DNA from: Planctomyces sp. SH-PL14
Lineage (GTDB): Bacteria; Planctomycetota; Planctomycetia; Planctomycetales; Planctomycetaceae
NCBI RefSeq assembly: GCF_001610835.1
Contig: NZ_CP011270.1
Coordinates: 186,001-250,000 of the forward strand
Direction: 5' to 3'
DNA: 64,000 nt
This document shows positions 9,459-18,211 of this stretch, one piece after another (position 1 is the stretch's first letter; every line of letters starts with the position of its first letter). The notes under the pieces are model-generated. The model was given only the letters and a program-made list of their open reading frames with translations. It was not told where the DNA came from and made no database searches. The position numbers and the translations under genes are program-made.

Positions 9459-12400
9459 ATGGCAATTCGGGTCGCCCTGCGGCACGTCACGGAATACCGG
9501 TATGACCGGCGGGTCACGCTCGGCCCGCAGGTGATCCGCCTGCGTCCCGCTCCCCATTGCCGCACCCCGGTCATCAGCTACGCGCTGACGATCGACCCGC
9601 CCGAGCACTTTCTCAACTGGCAGCAGGACCCGTTCAGCAACTACGTCGCCCGGCTCGTCGTGCCGGAGAAGACGACGGAGTTCCGCGTCGCCGTCGAACT
9701 GACGGCCGACCTGACCGTCATCAACCCCTTTGATTTCTTCGTCGAGGAGTACTCGGAAGAGTTTCCGTTCGAGTATCAGCCGGAGCTCAAGCAGGACCTG
9801 CTGCCGTTCCTGGAATGCGCGAAGACCGGTCCGAAGTTCGAGGCGTACCTCAAGTCGATCGATCTCAAAAAGCGCCGCACGACGATGTTCCTCGTCGAGC
9901 TCAACCAGCGGCTGTGCAGCGAAATCAAGTACCTGATCCGGATGGAGCCGGGGGTCCAGACGCCGGAAGAGACCCTGACGACCGGCTCGGGATCGTGCCG
10001 CGACTCGGCGTGGCTCCTCGTGCAGCTCCTGCGGCGGCTGGGGCTCGCGGCGCGGTTCGTCTCCGGCTACCTCATCCAGCTCACCGCCGACGTCAAGTCC
10101 CTCGACGGCCCGTCGGGGCCCGAGATGGACTTCACGGACCTGCACGCCTGGTGCGAGGTCTACCTGCCGGGGGCTGGCTGGGTCGGACTCGATCCGACCT
10201 CAGGGCTGTTCACCGGCGAAGGACATCTTCCACTCGCCGCGACTCCGGCGCCGTCGACCGCCGCCCCGATCGCGGGGGGCGTAGATGAGTGCGAAACGTC
10301 GTTCAGCGTGGAAATGTCAGTGAAGCGGATTCATGAGGATCCGCGGGTCACCCTCCCGTACAGCGACGACCAGTGGGAGGAGATCGATCGCCTGGGTCAG
10401 AAGGTCGAAGACGACCTCGTCCGGCACGATGTCCGGCTCACCATGGGGGGCGAGCCGACGTTCGTCTCGATCGACGACCAGGAAGGGGCGGAGTGGAACA
10501 CCGCCGCGGTCGGGCCCGAAAAGCAGCGGCTTTCGAACATCCTCCTGCGACGGCTGCGGAACCGCTTCGCTCCCGGCTCGCTCCTGCACTTCGGCCAGGG
10601 AAAATGGTACCCCGGCGAGTCGCTCCCCCGCTGGGCCTACAGCTGCCTGTGGCGGACCGACGGCGAGCCGATCTGGACGAATCCCGACCTGCTGGCCGAC
10701 GTCTTCAAGCCGGACACGGTCGACGTCGAGAAAGCGGGCGAGTTCCTCGTCGAAGTCGCCGACCGGCTCGGAGTCGACGGCCGCTGGATGCGTCCCGCCT
10801 ATGAAGACATCTGGCGCACCATCGAGGCCGAACAGAAGCTCCCCGTCGACGTCGATCCGCGGAAGTTCGACCTCGACGCGGACGAGGACCGCCGCCGGCT
10901 TGCCCGAATCATCGAAGGAGGCGTGAGCCGCCCCGTCGGCTACGCGCTGCCGCTCACCAAGGCGTGGTGGCAGGCCCAGCCGCGGTGGACGAGCGGCCCC
11001 TGGCCCTTCCGCTCGGAGCGGCTGTTCCTCCTGCCGGGCGACTCGCCGATCGGCCTGCGGCTCCCGCTCGATGCGCTTCCGGTCTCGGGACCGGCCGACG
11101 CGCGGACGATCTACACGATCGATCCTTTTGCCGATCACCACCCGCTCCCGGGGTATCAGGAAATCCGCCGCCGCACGCAGGGCCGGATTCTGGACCAGCA
11201 CAACGAGTCCGGGATCACCGGCCAGGCCCGCGGCGGCCGCGACGATGCGGCCCGCCGAGCCGCCCTGGAAGCCAACAAGAAGGTCCTGCCGGATGACTGG
11301 TCGGAAAAGCCGCCGCAGGCCCCCGTCGGCGTCATCGCCACCGCCATGTGCATCGAGCCCCGGCAGGGTCGGCTGCACATCTTCATGCCGCCGCTTTCCC
11401 GGCTGGAAGACTACCTGGAACTCGTCGGGATCATTGAGAACACGGCGGAGCATCTCCAGCAGCCGGTCGTGATCGAAGGCTACCTGCCGCCGGTCGACCA
11501 CCGCCTTCAGATCCTGAAGGTCACACCGGATCCGGGGGTGATCGAGGTCAACATCCAGCCGGCGCAGGACTGGAAGGAGCTCAAGGAGATCACGAACGGG
11601 ATCTACGAGGACGCGCACTACACCCGCCTGGGAACGGAAAAGTTCCAGCTCGACGGGCGGCACACGGGGACCGGCGGCGGGAACCATGTCGTTCTTGGCG
11701 GACCGAGTCCGGCCGACAGCCCGTTCCTGCGGCGTCCGGACGTGCTCCGGAGCATGATCGCTTACTGGAACAATCACCCCGCGCTGTCGTACCTGTTCTC
11801 CGGGCAGTTCATCGGCCCGACCAGCCAGGCCCCCCGCGTCGACGAGGGACGGCCCGATGCGCTCTACGAACTCGAAATCGCGTTCGATCAGATCCGGACC
11901 GATCTCTATACGCCGCCGTGGCTCGTCGACCGGGTCTTCCGGCACCTGCTCGTCGACATCACCGGCAACACGCACCGGGCGGAGATCTGCATCGACAAGC
12001 TCTACTCGCCGGACCACTCCGCCGGACGGCTGGGGCTGGTCGAGCTGCGGGGCTTCGAGATGCCCCCCCACGCCCGGATGAGCCTCACGCAGCAGCTGCT
12101 GGTGCGGTCGCTGGTCGCGATGTTCTGGCAGAAACCTTACCTCGAGAAGCCGGTCCGTTGGGGAACTTCGCTCCACGACCGGTTCATGCTCCCCTATTTT
12201 CTGAAGCAGGACCTCAAGGACGTTCTGAGCGACCTGGGGGCGTTCGGCTACGAGTTCCGGGAGGAGTGGTTCGCCTCGCACTATGAGTTCCGCTGTCCAC
12301 ACATCGGCGACGTGACTTACGAGGATGTCTCCCTCGAACTGCGGACCGCGATCGAGCCGTGGTACGTCCTGGGCGAAGAGCCGGGGGGCGGGGGAATGAC

Positions 12401-12839
12401 GCGGTACGTCGATTCCTCCGTCGAGCGGTTGCAGGTTCACCTGACCGGCGCCATCGACAAACGGCACGCCGTCGTCTGCAACGGACGGGTCGTCCCGCTC
12501 CACTCGACCGGCCGTCCCGGCGAATATGTCGCCGGACTGCGGTATCGGGCGTGGCAGCCGCCGAGCTGCCTGCATCCGACGATTCCGGTCCACACGCCGC
12601 TCGCATTCGACATCGTCGATACCTGGCAGCAGCGGTCACTGGGAGGCTGTCGGTACCACGTAGATCATCCGGGGGGACTCAATCCGCGGGTCTATCCGGT
12701 GAACGCCCTGGAGGCGGAATGCCGCCGCGCGGCCCGTTTCGTCCGCTACGGACAGACCGGCGGCCGGTTTGTGGTGCATCCGGAGGCACCGTCTCAGCAG
12801 ATGCCCTATACTCTCGATCTGCGTCGCGCCGCCTGGTGA
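9459..12839 (+). CDS. Transglutaminase-like protein with C-terminal DUF2126 domain
   Basis: This 1126-residue protein has an N-terminal bacterial transglutaminase N-domain (MAIRVALRHVTEYRYDR), then a transglutaminase/protease core with a C-H-D triad visible as GSCRDSAW (Cys about residue 179), DLHAWCEVY (His about 229) and LDPTSGL (Asp about 245). From about residue 310 to the end it matches the large DUF2126 (COG4196) region, beginning DVRLTMGGEPTFVSID. Transglutaminase-fold enzymes of this type may cut or form amide bonds; in this genomic setting they are predicted to process the product of the ATP-grasp ligases. No signal peptide is seen, so it is probably cytoplasmic. It lies 107 bp after the alpha-E gene. 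Confidence 0.85.
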   Translation: MAIRVALRHVTEYRYDRRVTLGPQVIRLRPAPHCRTPVISYALTIDPPEHFLNWQQDPFSNYVARLVVPEKTTEFRVAVELTADLTVINPFDFFVEEYSEEFPFEYQPELKQDLLPFLECAKTGPKFEAYLKSIDLKKRRTTMFLVELNQRLCSEIKYLIRMEPGVQTPEETLTTGSGSCRDSAWLLVQLLRRLGLAARFVSGYLIQLTADVKSLDGPSGPEMDFTDLHAWCEVYLPGAGWVGLDPTSGLFTGEGHLPLAATPAPSTAAPIAGGVDECETSFSVEMSVKRIHEDPRVTLPYSDDQWEEIDRLGQKVEDDLVRHDVRLTMGGEPTFVSIDDQEGAEWNTAAVGPEKQRLSNILLRRLRNRFAPGSLLHFGQGKWYPGESLPRWAYSCLWRTDGEPIWTNPDLLADVFKPDTVDVEKAGEFLVEVADRLGVDGRWMRPAYEDIWRTIEAEQKLPVDVDPRKFDLDADEDRRRLARIIEGGVSRPVGYALPLTKAWWQAQPRWTSGPWPFRSERLFLLPGDSPIGLRLPLDALPVSGPADARTIYTIDPFADHHPLPGYQEIRRRTQGRILDQHNESGITGQARGGRDDAARRAALEANKKVLPDDWSEKPPQAPVGVIATAMCIEPRQGRLHIFMPPLSRLEDYLELVGIIENTAEHLQQPVVIEGYLPPVDHRLQILKVTPDPGVIEVNIQPAQDWKELKEITNGIYEDAHYTRLGTEKFQLDGRHTGTGGGNHVVLGGPSPADSPFLRRPDVLRSMIAYWNNHPALSYLFSGQFIGPTSQAPRVDEGRPDALYELEIAFDQIRTDLYTPPWLVDRVFRHLLVDITGNTHRAEICIDKLYSPDHSAGRLGLVELRGFEMPPHARMSLTQQLLVRSLVAMFWQKPYLEKPVRWGTSLHDRFMLPYFLKQDLKDVLSDLGAFGYEFREEWFASHYEFRCPHIGDVTYEDVSLELRTAIEPWYVLGEEPGGGGMTRYVDSSVERLQVHLTGAIDKRHAVVCNGRVVPLHSTGRPGEYVAGLRYRAWQPPSCLHPTIPVHTPLAFDIVDTWQQRSLGGCRYHVDHPGGLNPRVYPVNALEAECRRAARFVRYGQTGGRFVVHPEAPSQQMPYTLDLRRAAW

Positions 12840-12864
12840 GACTGGAGGTCGGTGCAGTCACGCG

Positions 12865-15420
12865 ATGCGCCCCGCGGATCAAGAGTTGATGTCCATCCTT
12901 GAGCAGACTTCTTCCCATCTGGACTTCCGGCCTTCCAATTCGTCTGGAGTTTACGATGAGGCCTTCGGCCCCGATGGGAAGCCGCGCGCCCCGTGGGCGC
13001 AGATCGCCGAATCGGCCCGCCAGATCCCCGTCGACGAGTTCCTGAGACGCTCCGCACAGGCCGAAGAGCAGCTCCGCGAAAACGGCGTCACCTTCAACGT
13101 CTTCCAGGAGGGCTCGCAGCATCAGCGGCCCTGGAGGCTCGACCTCCTCCCGGTCATCTATGGTGCGGCGGAGTGGCGGAAGCTCGAACAGGGGCTGAGC
13201 CAGCGGGCGAAGCTCCTGGAGTGGATCGTCCGCGACTGCCACGGTCCGCAGCAGCTCCTCCATGACGGGACGCTGCCGGCTGAAGTCCTGTTTGCCAACC
13301 CGCGGTTCGTCCGGGCGTTCAAGGGGCTGCACCAGGAACGGGTCCCCTCGATCACGATGTACGCCGCGGAGATCGCCCGCCGGCCGGACGGTCTGTGGCA
13401 GGTGATGGCCGACCGGGCCGAGTCCCCCGCCGGGATGGCGTTCGCGCTCGAGAACCGGATCGTCGTCGCGCGGACGATTCCGCCGGAACTGCAATACGAG
13501 ATGCAGCGGCTCGCGCCGTTCTTCGTCCAGATGCAGCAGTCGTTCCGCCGGCTCGGCCTGAAGCACGGCGAGCACCCCCGCGTCGTCCTGCTGTCGGCCG
13601 GTTCGAAGGCCCGGTTCTTCTTCGAAGACACCTACCTCGCCCGATATCTCGGCTACACGCTTGTTGAAGGGGGGGACCTCGCCGTCCGCGACGACCGGGT
13701 GTACCTCAAGACCCTGGCCGGCCTCTCGCCGATCGACGTCGTCATCACCCGCGGCAGCGACCGCGGGATCGATCCCCTGGAGCTGGGGGGCGGGGCCGCG
13801 CACGGCGTGCCGGGGATCCTGCACGCGATGCGGCGTGGGAACGTCACGATCGCCAACACCCCCGGCTGCGGGCTGATCGAATCGCCGATCTTCATGGCCT
13901 TCCTGCCGCACCTGTGCCGGCGGTATCTCGGCGAAGAGCTCCTGATTCCCTCGATCCCGACCTGGTGGTGCGGCGATCCGGACCAGTTCCGCTACGTCCG
14001 CGAGCACCTCGACGAGCTGGTCCTCAAGCCGGCGTTCGCCCCCAGCGGCGACGAGGAGATCCTGGGTGGGTCGCTTTCGGGTGAGAAGAAAGACGAGCTG
14101 CTGCGGCAGATCGAGCATCGGCCCTACAACTACATCGCGCAGGAGCTCGTTCATCGCTCGGCGGTCCCGGTCTTCCGCGAGGGCCGAGTCGAGACCGGTC
14201 ACGTCGCGATCCGGGCCTTCATGGTCTCGAATGAGGACCATTTCGACCTGATGCCCGGCGGGCTCGTCCGCATCGCCCCCACGACCGACCCGATGCAGCT
14301 CTCGATCGTCGCCGGGGACGGGAGCAAGGACCTGTGGGTCCAGGCGGACGGCCCTGTTCAACCCGTTTCGCTCCTGAGCTCCGAAGACACGCCGGTCCCG
14401 CTGCGGCGGACGAGCGCCGTCTTCCCCAGCCGCGTGGCCGACGACCTGTACTGGCTCGGGCAGTCGCTCGACCGGACCGACTTCCTGAGCCGGCTCATCC
14501 GCTCGGTCGTCGAACGTCTCTCCGGCGAAACGGCCGCGGACCAGCCGGAGCTTCCGCCGCTGATCCGGGCGATGGCGGACCAGGGGCTCGTCGAGGCGAG
14601 CTACGCCATCCAGTCGTTCTGGGAATCGCTCGAGGACTTCGAGGAGGCGATCCCCAAACTCCTCTCCGATCCGGCGGAGGTCCGCGGGATCTCATCGGCC
14701 GTTTCCGAGCTGCATCGGCTGGCTTCGCTCGAACGGCTGTGGATCTCGCCCGACACCTGGCGGCAGATTCACGACACGGCGGTCCGCTTCCAGACCTCGG
14801 TCCAGTCGGGATGGACGGGGCTGGTCGACGTCATGGACGCCGTCAACCACCTGATTCTCGACCTGGCCGCCGTGAGCGGGCTGATCCATGACGGGATGAT
14901 CCGCAGCCCCGCGTGGCGGCTCCTCGATTTCGGCCGCCGGGTCGAGCGGGCGAGCAACGTAGCGCACCTGCTGAAGAGCCTCTATTCCGGCCCCGCTCCG
15001 GTCGGCCGGCCGATGCTCAAGGCGCTGCTCGAGGTGATCGACTGCCGAATGACGTATCGGTCGCGGTATCTCGACAACCTCCAGCAGAATGCGGTGCTGG
15101 ACCTGTGCATCACGGACGAAACCTGCCCGCGGTCGATCGCGTCGCAGCTCATCGCCCTGGCGGACCATGTCGACGAGCTGCCGCATGACTTCTCGACGCC
15201 GCTCCGTTCGTCGGAGAAGCGGACCGTCATGGCGGCCGTGCATCGCGTCCGGATGATCCCCCCTGAGCTGCTGGCGACGAAGGATCCGAAGGTCATCATC
15301 GAGCTGGTGGACGACATCGCCCAGCACCTCAAGACGCTCTCCGAGCTGCTGACTCGCAAGTACCTGCTGCATTCGGGGCAGCCCCGGCAGATCACCTCCG
15401 ACCTGGGGCTCTCGCCATGA
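12865..15420 (+). CDS. Fused circularly permuted ATP-grasp / alpha-E protein
   Basis: The protein is 851 residues if it starts at ATG 12865 (GGAGG at 12844-12848 is rather far upstream); ATG 12889 is an alternative. Residues 1-490 are a second ATP-grasp domain (WIVRDCHGPQQLLHDG, GLIESPIFMAFLPHLCRRYLG, FIAQ-like YNYIAQELVHRS), and residues 520-850 an alpha-E domain (FPSRVADDLYWLGQSLDRTDFLSRL; WRLLDFGRRVERASNVAHLL). It thus repeats as one chain what 6793 and 8377 encode separately. The gene lies 25 bp after the DUF2126 gene and its stop overlaps the next start (ATGA), implying translational coupling. One unit may be catalytic and the other regulatory, but nothing in the sequence decides this. 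Confidence 0.85.
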   Translation: MRPADQELMSILEQTSSHLDFRPSNSSGVYDEAFGPDGKPRAPWAQIAESARQIPVDEFLRRSAQAEEQLRENGVTFNVFQEGSQHQRPWRLDLLPVIYGAAEWRKLEQGLSQRAKLLEWIVRDCHGPQQLLHDGTLPAEVLFANPRFVRAFKGLHQERVPSITMYAAEIARRPDGLWQVMADRAESPAGMAFALENRIVVARTIPPELQYEMQRLAPFFVQMQQSFRRLGLKHGEHPRVVLLSAGSKARFFFEDTYLARYLGYTLVEGGDLAVRDDRVYLKTLAGLSPIDVVITRGSDRGIDPLELGGGAAHGVPGILHAMRRGNVTIANTPGCGLIESPIFMAFLPHLCRRYLGEELLIPSIPTWWCGDPDQFRYVREHLDELVLKPAFAPSGDEEILGGSLSGEKKDELLRQIEHRPYNYIAQELVHRSAVPVFREGRVETGHVAIRAFMVSNEDHFDLMPGGLVRIAPTTDPMQLSIVAGDGSKDLWVQADGPVQPVSLLSSEDTPVPLRRTSAVFPSRVADDLYWLGQSLDRTDFLSRLIRSVVERLSGETAADQPELPPLIRAMADQGLVEASYAIQSFWESLEDFEEAIPKLLSDPAEVRGISSAVSELHRLASLERLWISPDTWRQIHDTAVRFQTSVQSGWTGLVDVMDAVNHLILDLAAVSGLIHDGMIRSPAWRLLDFGRRVERASNVAHLLKSLYSGPAPVGRPMLKALLEVIDCRMTYRSRYLDNLQQNAVLDLCITDETCPRSIASQLIALADHVDELPHDFSTPLRSSEKRTVMAAVHRVRMIPPELLATKDPKVIIELVDDIAQHLKTLSELLTRKYLLHSGQPRQITSDLGLSP

Positions 15421-16331
15421 AGTACCGCATCGTTCACATCACCCGCTACAGCGGGACGGAGCCGATCTCCGTAGGGCACAACGAGGCGTGGCTGACGCCA
15501 CGGGACTCCACGTCGCAGAAGTGCCTCAACCACACGCTGGACATCCGCCCCGAGCCGTCGATCACGTCGCGGCGGACCGACTACTTCGGGAACACGGTGA
15601 CGCAGTTCTCGTTCAACCAGGGTTATCGGGCCCTGACCGTGACGGCGGTGAACGAGGTCGATCTCCAAATTCCGACGCGGCCGACGACGGTCGATCCGGC
15701 CTGGGAGACTGTGGTGGAATCCGTTCGCCGGCACCAGACGCCGGAGGACCTGACCGCCTACGAGTTTGGCTTCGACTCCCCGCGCTGCAAGGCCCGCGAT
15801 GAATTTGCCGAGTACGGGCGGGTCTCGTTTTATCCCGGCCGTCCGATTCTCGAGGCGCTGAGCGACCTTATGCGGCGGATTCACACGGAGTTCCGGTACG
15901 ACACGCTGGCGACGAGCGTGACGACGCCGGTCGATCAGGTGTTCAAGCTGCGGAAGGGAGTCTGCCAGGACTTCAGCCACCTGATGATCTCGATCCTCCG
16001 CTCGCTGGGGCTCGCAGCCTGTTATGTGAGCGGGTATCTGCGGACCCTCCCCCCGCCGGGACGGCCTCGGCTGGTCGGGGCGGATGCTTCGCACGCGTGG
16101 CTCTCGGCCTGGTGCGGGCCGATGGGGTGGGTGGACCTGGACCCGACGAACAACAAGATCCCGGATGTGGACCACATCACGGTCGCCCGCGGACGGGACT
16201 ATGGTGACGTGGCTCCGCTGAAGGGGGTCTATATCGGCGGCGGGAAACACGAGCTGACGGTGAGCGTGGATGTCTCGGAGGTCGAGGCGGGGGCGGGGGC
16301 TCCGGTGCAGACGGCGACGGGCGTGTCGTAG
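15417..16331 (+). CDS. Transglutaminase-like cysteine protease-fold protein
   Basis: This 304-residue protein overlaps the preceding gene by 4 bp (ATGA). It has the N-domain (MKYRIVHITRYSGTEPISVGHNEAWL) and the core triad GVCQDFSHL (Cys about residue 183), DASHAWLSAW (His about 226) and WVDLDPTNN (Asp about 242), followed by the family's closing motif GRDYGDVAPLKGVYIGGG. No signal peptide is present. It is the last gene of the five-gene cluster. Family members may hydrolyse or transfer peptide bonds. Together with the DUF2126 protein it gives the cluster two transglutaminase modules for two ATP-grasp modules. Confidence 0.88.
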   Translation: MKYRIVHITRYSGTEPISVGHNEAWLTPRDSTSQKCLNHTLDIRPEPSITSRRTDYFGNTVTQFSFNQGYRALTVTAVNEVDLQIPTRPTTVDPAWETVVESVRRHQTPEDLTAYEFGFDSPRCKARDEFAEYGRVSFYPGRPILEALSDLMRRIHTEFRYDTLATSVTTPVDQVFKLRKGVCQDFSHLMISILRSLGLAACYVSGYLRTLPPPGRPRLVGADASHAWLSAWCGPMGWVDLDPTNNKIPDVDHITVARGRDYGDVAPLKGVYIGGGKHELTVSVDVSEVEAGAGAPVQTATGVS

Positions 16332-16405
16332 GGAAGCGAGGGTTCAGGTCGGACAGCCCGCCCGGCGGACGGGGACGCGCCGGGATTCCGGGGGCGTCTC
16401 GATCC

Positions 16406-17257
16406 CTACTCCGCTTCCGTCTTCCACTCCGCCGAAGAGTCCTTCTCCGCGATCCAGCGGAAGTGATACGGGGAGTCGAGGTCGAGCGTGGGGACGCTCT
16501 GCAGCGCGCGTTCGAAGACGACCTGTTCGCCGCGACGGACGCGCAGGTGAAAACTGGTCATGGGGGCGAAGCCGATGTACCACTGCGTTTGGTCCGACTG
16601 GCGGCGGGCTTCGAGGATCAGCAGCACTTCGGGGTTTGTTCCCTGCACGAAGGCGAAGATCGCCCCGTCGATGAGGCCGGTGTCCTCGGCCGCGTAACGA
16701 TAGATCGGGGTCGTCAAGAGGCGCAGCTCATGCGTGTTGGCGGACGTCCCGCTGCGGTCCACGTCGACGGTGCCGGAGTACTTTTCGGCGACCGCCCGCA
16801 TCTGCCGCAGACGCGCGGCGGCGGTTGCCGCGGGCGGCTCGGTCTCGTCAGCCACTGCCCACCGGAGCCCTGCGACCTTCGGATGCCACGTCCACTCCTT
16901 GACGCTCTTGTGGGCCGCTTCGAAGCCGTCGCCCGAGAGCGACTGAAACTCGTGATGCCACGCGTCTCCCTGCAGGAAGAACTGCGCCGCGACGAGAGGC
17001 CGGCCACCTTTCCCGGTCCAGAGGAACAGCATCCCGTCGTCCTCGCGGACGACCTGATTGTCCCACCGCAGCAGCGGCTGAGCATGCAGTTCGGCGGGGG
17101 CCTTCGGGCCAGGCTCCGTAACGAAGCGGTACTGCCGGGCCGCTTGAGTCGCGAAAGCCAGCCGCTGGGGAGCGGAGGAGGGTTCCAGGGCGGGAGTCGG
17201 GCTCTCGCCGATCTGGGCTGTCAGCAGGCCCGCCGTCAGAAGCAACGCCCGGAACAT
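16406..17257 (-). CDS. Secreted protein of unknown function, paralogue of 18212
   Basis: This 283-residue protein has a signal peptide (MFRALLLTAGLLTAQIG). The mature part contains GMLFLWTGKGGRPLVAAQFF, which suggests a beta-rich domain, and the segment GAIFAFVQGTNPEVLLILEA. The same pattern (GAVFSHARGTNPDLLLIVQV) occurs in the protein at 18212, and the WDNQ/DGxxxxW segments also align, so the two are diverged paralogues. No catalytic residues are recognisable. The gene is convergent with the transglutaminase operon and has a plausible promoter with an operator-like palindrome upstream (17306-17333). The function is unknown. Confidence 0.75.
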   Translation of the reverse strand: MFRALLLTAGLLTAQIGESPTPALEPSSAPQRLAFATQAARQYRFVTEPGPKAPAELHAQPLLRWDNQVVREDDGMLFLWTGKGGRPLVAAQFFLQGDAWHHEFQSLSGDGFEAAHKSVKEWTWHPKVAGLRWAVADETEPPAATAAARLRQMRAVAEKYSGTVDVDRSGTSANTHELRLLTTPIYRYAAEDTGLIDGAIFAFVQGTNPEVLLILEARRQSDQTQWYIGFAPMTSFHLRVRRGEQVVFERALQSVPTLDLDSPYHFRWIAEKDSSAEWKTEAE

Positions 17258-17305
17258 GACAGCCTCCCGGCACAGACGCGAGATGAGACGGACCGTGGCC
17301 GCACA

Positions 17306-17333
17306 ATTAAGACATCGTGTCTGTACTTGTCAA
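17306..17333 (-). promoter_or_regulatory. Candidate sigma70 promoter with palindromic operator
   Basis: On the minus strand TTGACA (17333-17328) and CTTAAT (17311-17306) are 16 bp apart, about 48 bp upstream of the 16406-17257 gene. The spacer holds the perfect 5-3-5 palindrome AGACAtcgTGTCT (17310-17322), a likely repressor site. No regulator gene is adjacent. Confidence 0.4.
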
Positions 17334-17478
17334 CGGCCGGGGAGAATCGCCGGCGGGCCCCTGGTGCGGCCGGCATAGCAGGTTCAGCGGCGAACCCGGA
17401 CTCCGGTTTGGCGTGACACGATTGATGCGAGGTGCGGTATCATAGAGACGATCGACTTGCCTCCCTCCGCTCGGTGCT

Positions 17479-18021
17479 GTGGTGACTGCAACTCCTTTGA
17501 TTCGCTCCCTCCTTGTTCTGGCACCGTTCGTCGCCGCCGGCCACTTTGCGGCTTACTACAGCCTGCTCCCGGCGAGGGTCGCTTCCCACTTTGGTGCGAG
17601 TGGGGCGGCCGATGGCTGGATGTCCCGCGGAGCCTTCGGAGTGACGTACGTCGGCACGGTCCTGCTGATGGCGGCTCTCTTTGGCGGGATTTCGGCCCTC
17701 GTCCGGCGGCTTCCGATCGGCCTCATCAACCTTCCGCACCGGGAGTACTGGCTCGCGGAGCCGCGGCGCGAGGAGACGCTCCGCCGGCTGAATGTCGAGA
17801 TGGGATGGCTGGGCCTGGGGACGATCCTGCTGCTCATCGTGACGTTCCAGTTGTGCCTGGAAGCAAACCGTAACGGCACCTTTCGGCTCGGCAATGCGAT
17901 CTGGGGAGCGCTGGCGGTCTACCTGGTGGCGATGACCGTCTGGCTCATTCGGTTTGTGCTTCGGTACTCTCACGTGCCGAGCCAGCGGGACGGGGGCCAC
18001 GCCAGCCTCGCCGGTCGGTGA
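17479..18021 (+). CDS. Membrane protein with DUF1648-like N-terminus
   Basis: About 180 residues from a GTG start (17479, or GTG 17482). It has four hydrophobic segments: residues 8-30, 50-72, 105-127 and 135-157. The first is followed by LLPARVASHFGASGAADGWMSR, which resembles DUF1648 (P…HF…G..D.W), a motif of SdpI-like and other small membrane proteins. The last transmembrane segment is followed by a short basic tail. No catalytic motif is apparent. It diverges from the secreted-protein gene upstream. The length is short for SdpI immunity proteins, so no specific function is assigned. Confidence 0.65.
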   Translation: MVTATPLIRSLLVLAPFVAAGHFAAYYSLLPARVASHFGASGAADGWMSRGAFGVTYVGTVLLMAALFGGISALVRRLPIGLINLPHREYWLAEPRREETLRRLNVEMGWLGLGTILLLIVTFQLCLEANRNGTFRLGNAIWGALAVYLVAMTVWLIRFVLRYSHVPSQRDGGHASLAGR

Positions 18022-18211
18022 GCACGGCGGGCGATGGAACGCGGCGCTGGAGCAGGTTTGGTCTCCCGCTTGACGGATATGACAAGTTGTCTACAGACTG
18101 TCCCGTCAGCGGGACGCGGACGACGGTCCTCGAACGTGTCCACCCGCAACAGGGGTCAGGCCGCCGACGGAGTCCCTTCCGGAGCGTCGGCGATCACGGG
18201 AGGGGGAGCCG

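Noticed and set aside
10317-12593. A 758-codon frame antisense to the DUF2126 protein
   Set aside because: The sense frame has a transglutaminase triad and DUF2126; the antisense product has no features.
16406-17257. Anbu proteasome-like subunit expected next to the ATP-grasp cluster
   Set aside because: The adjacent gene encodes a secreted protein with a signal peptide and no N-terminal Thr/Ser nucleophile pattern; no other Anbu candidate is in the window.
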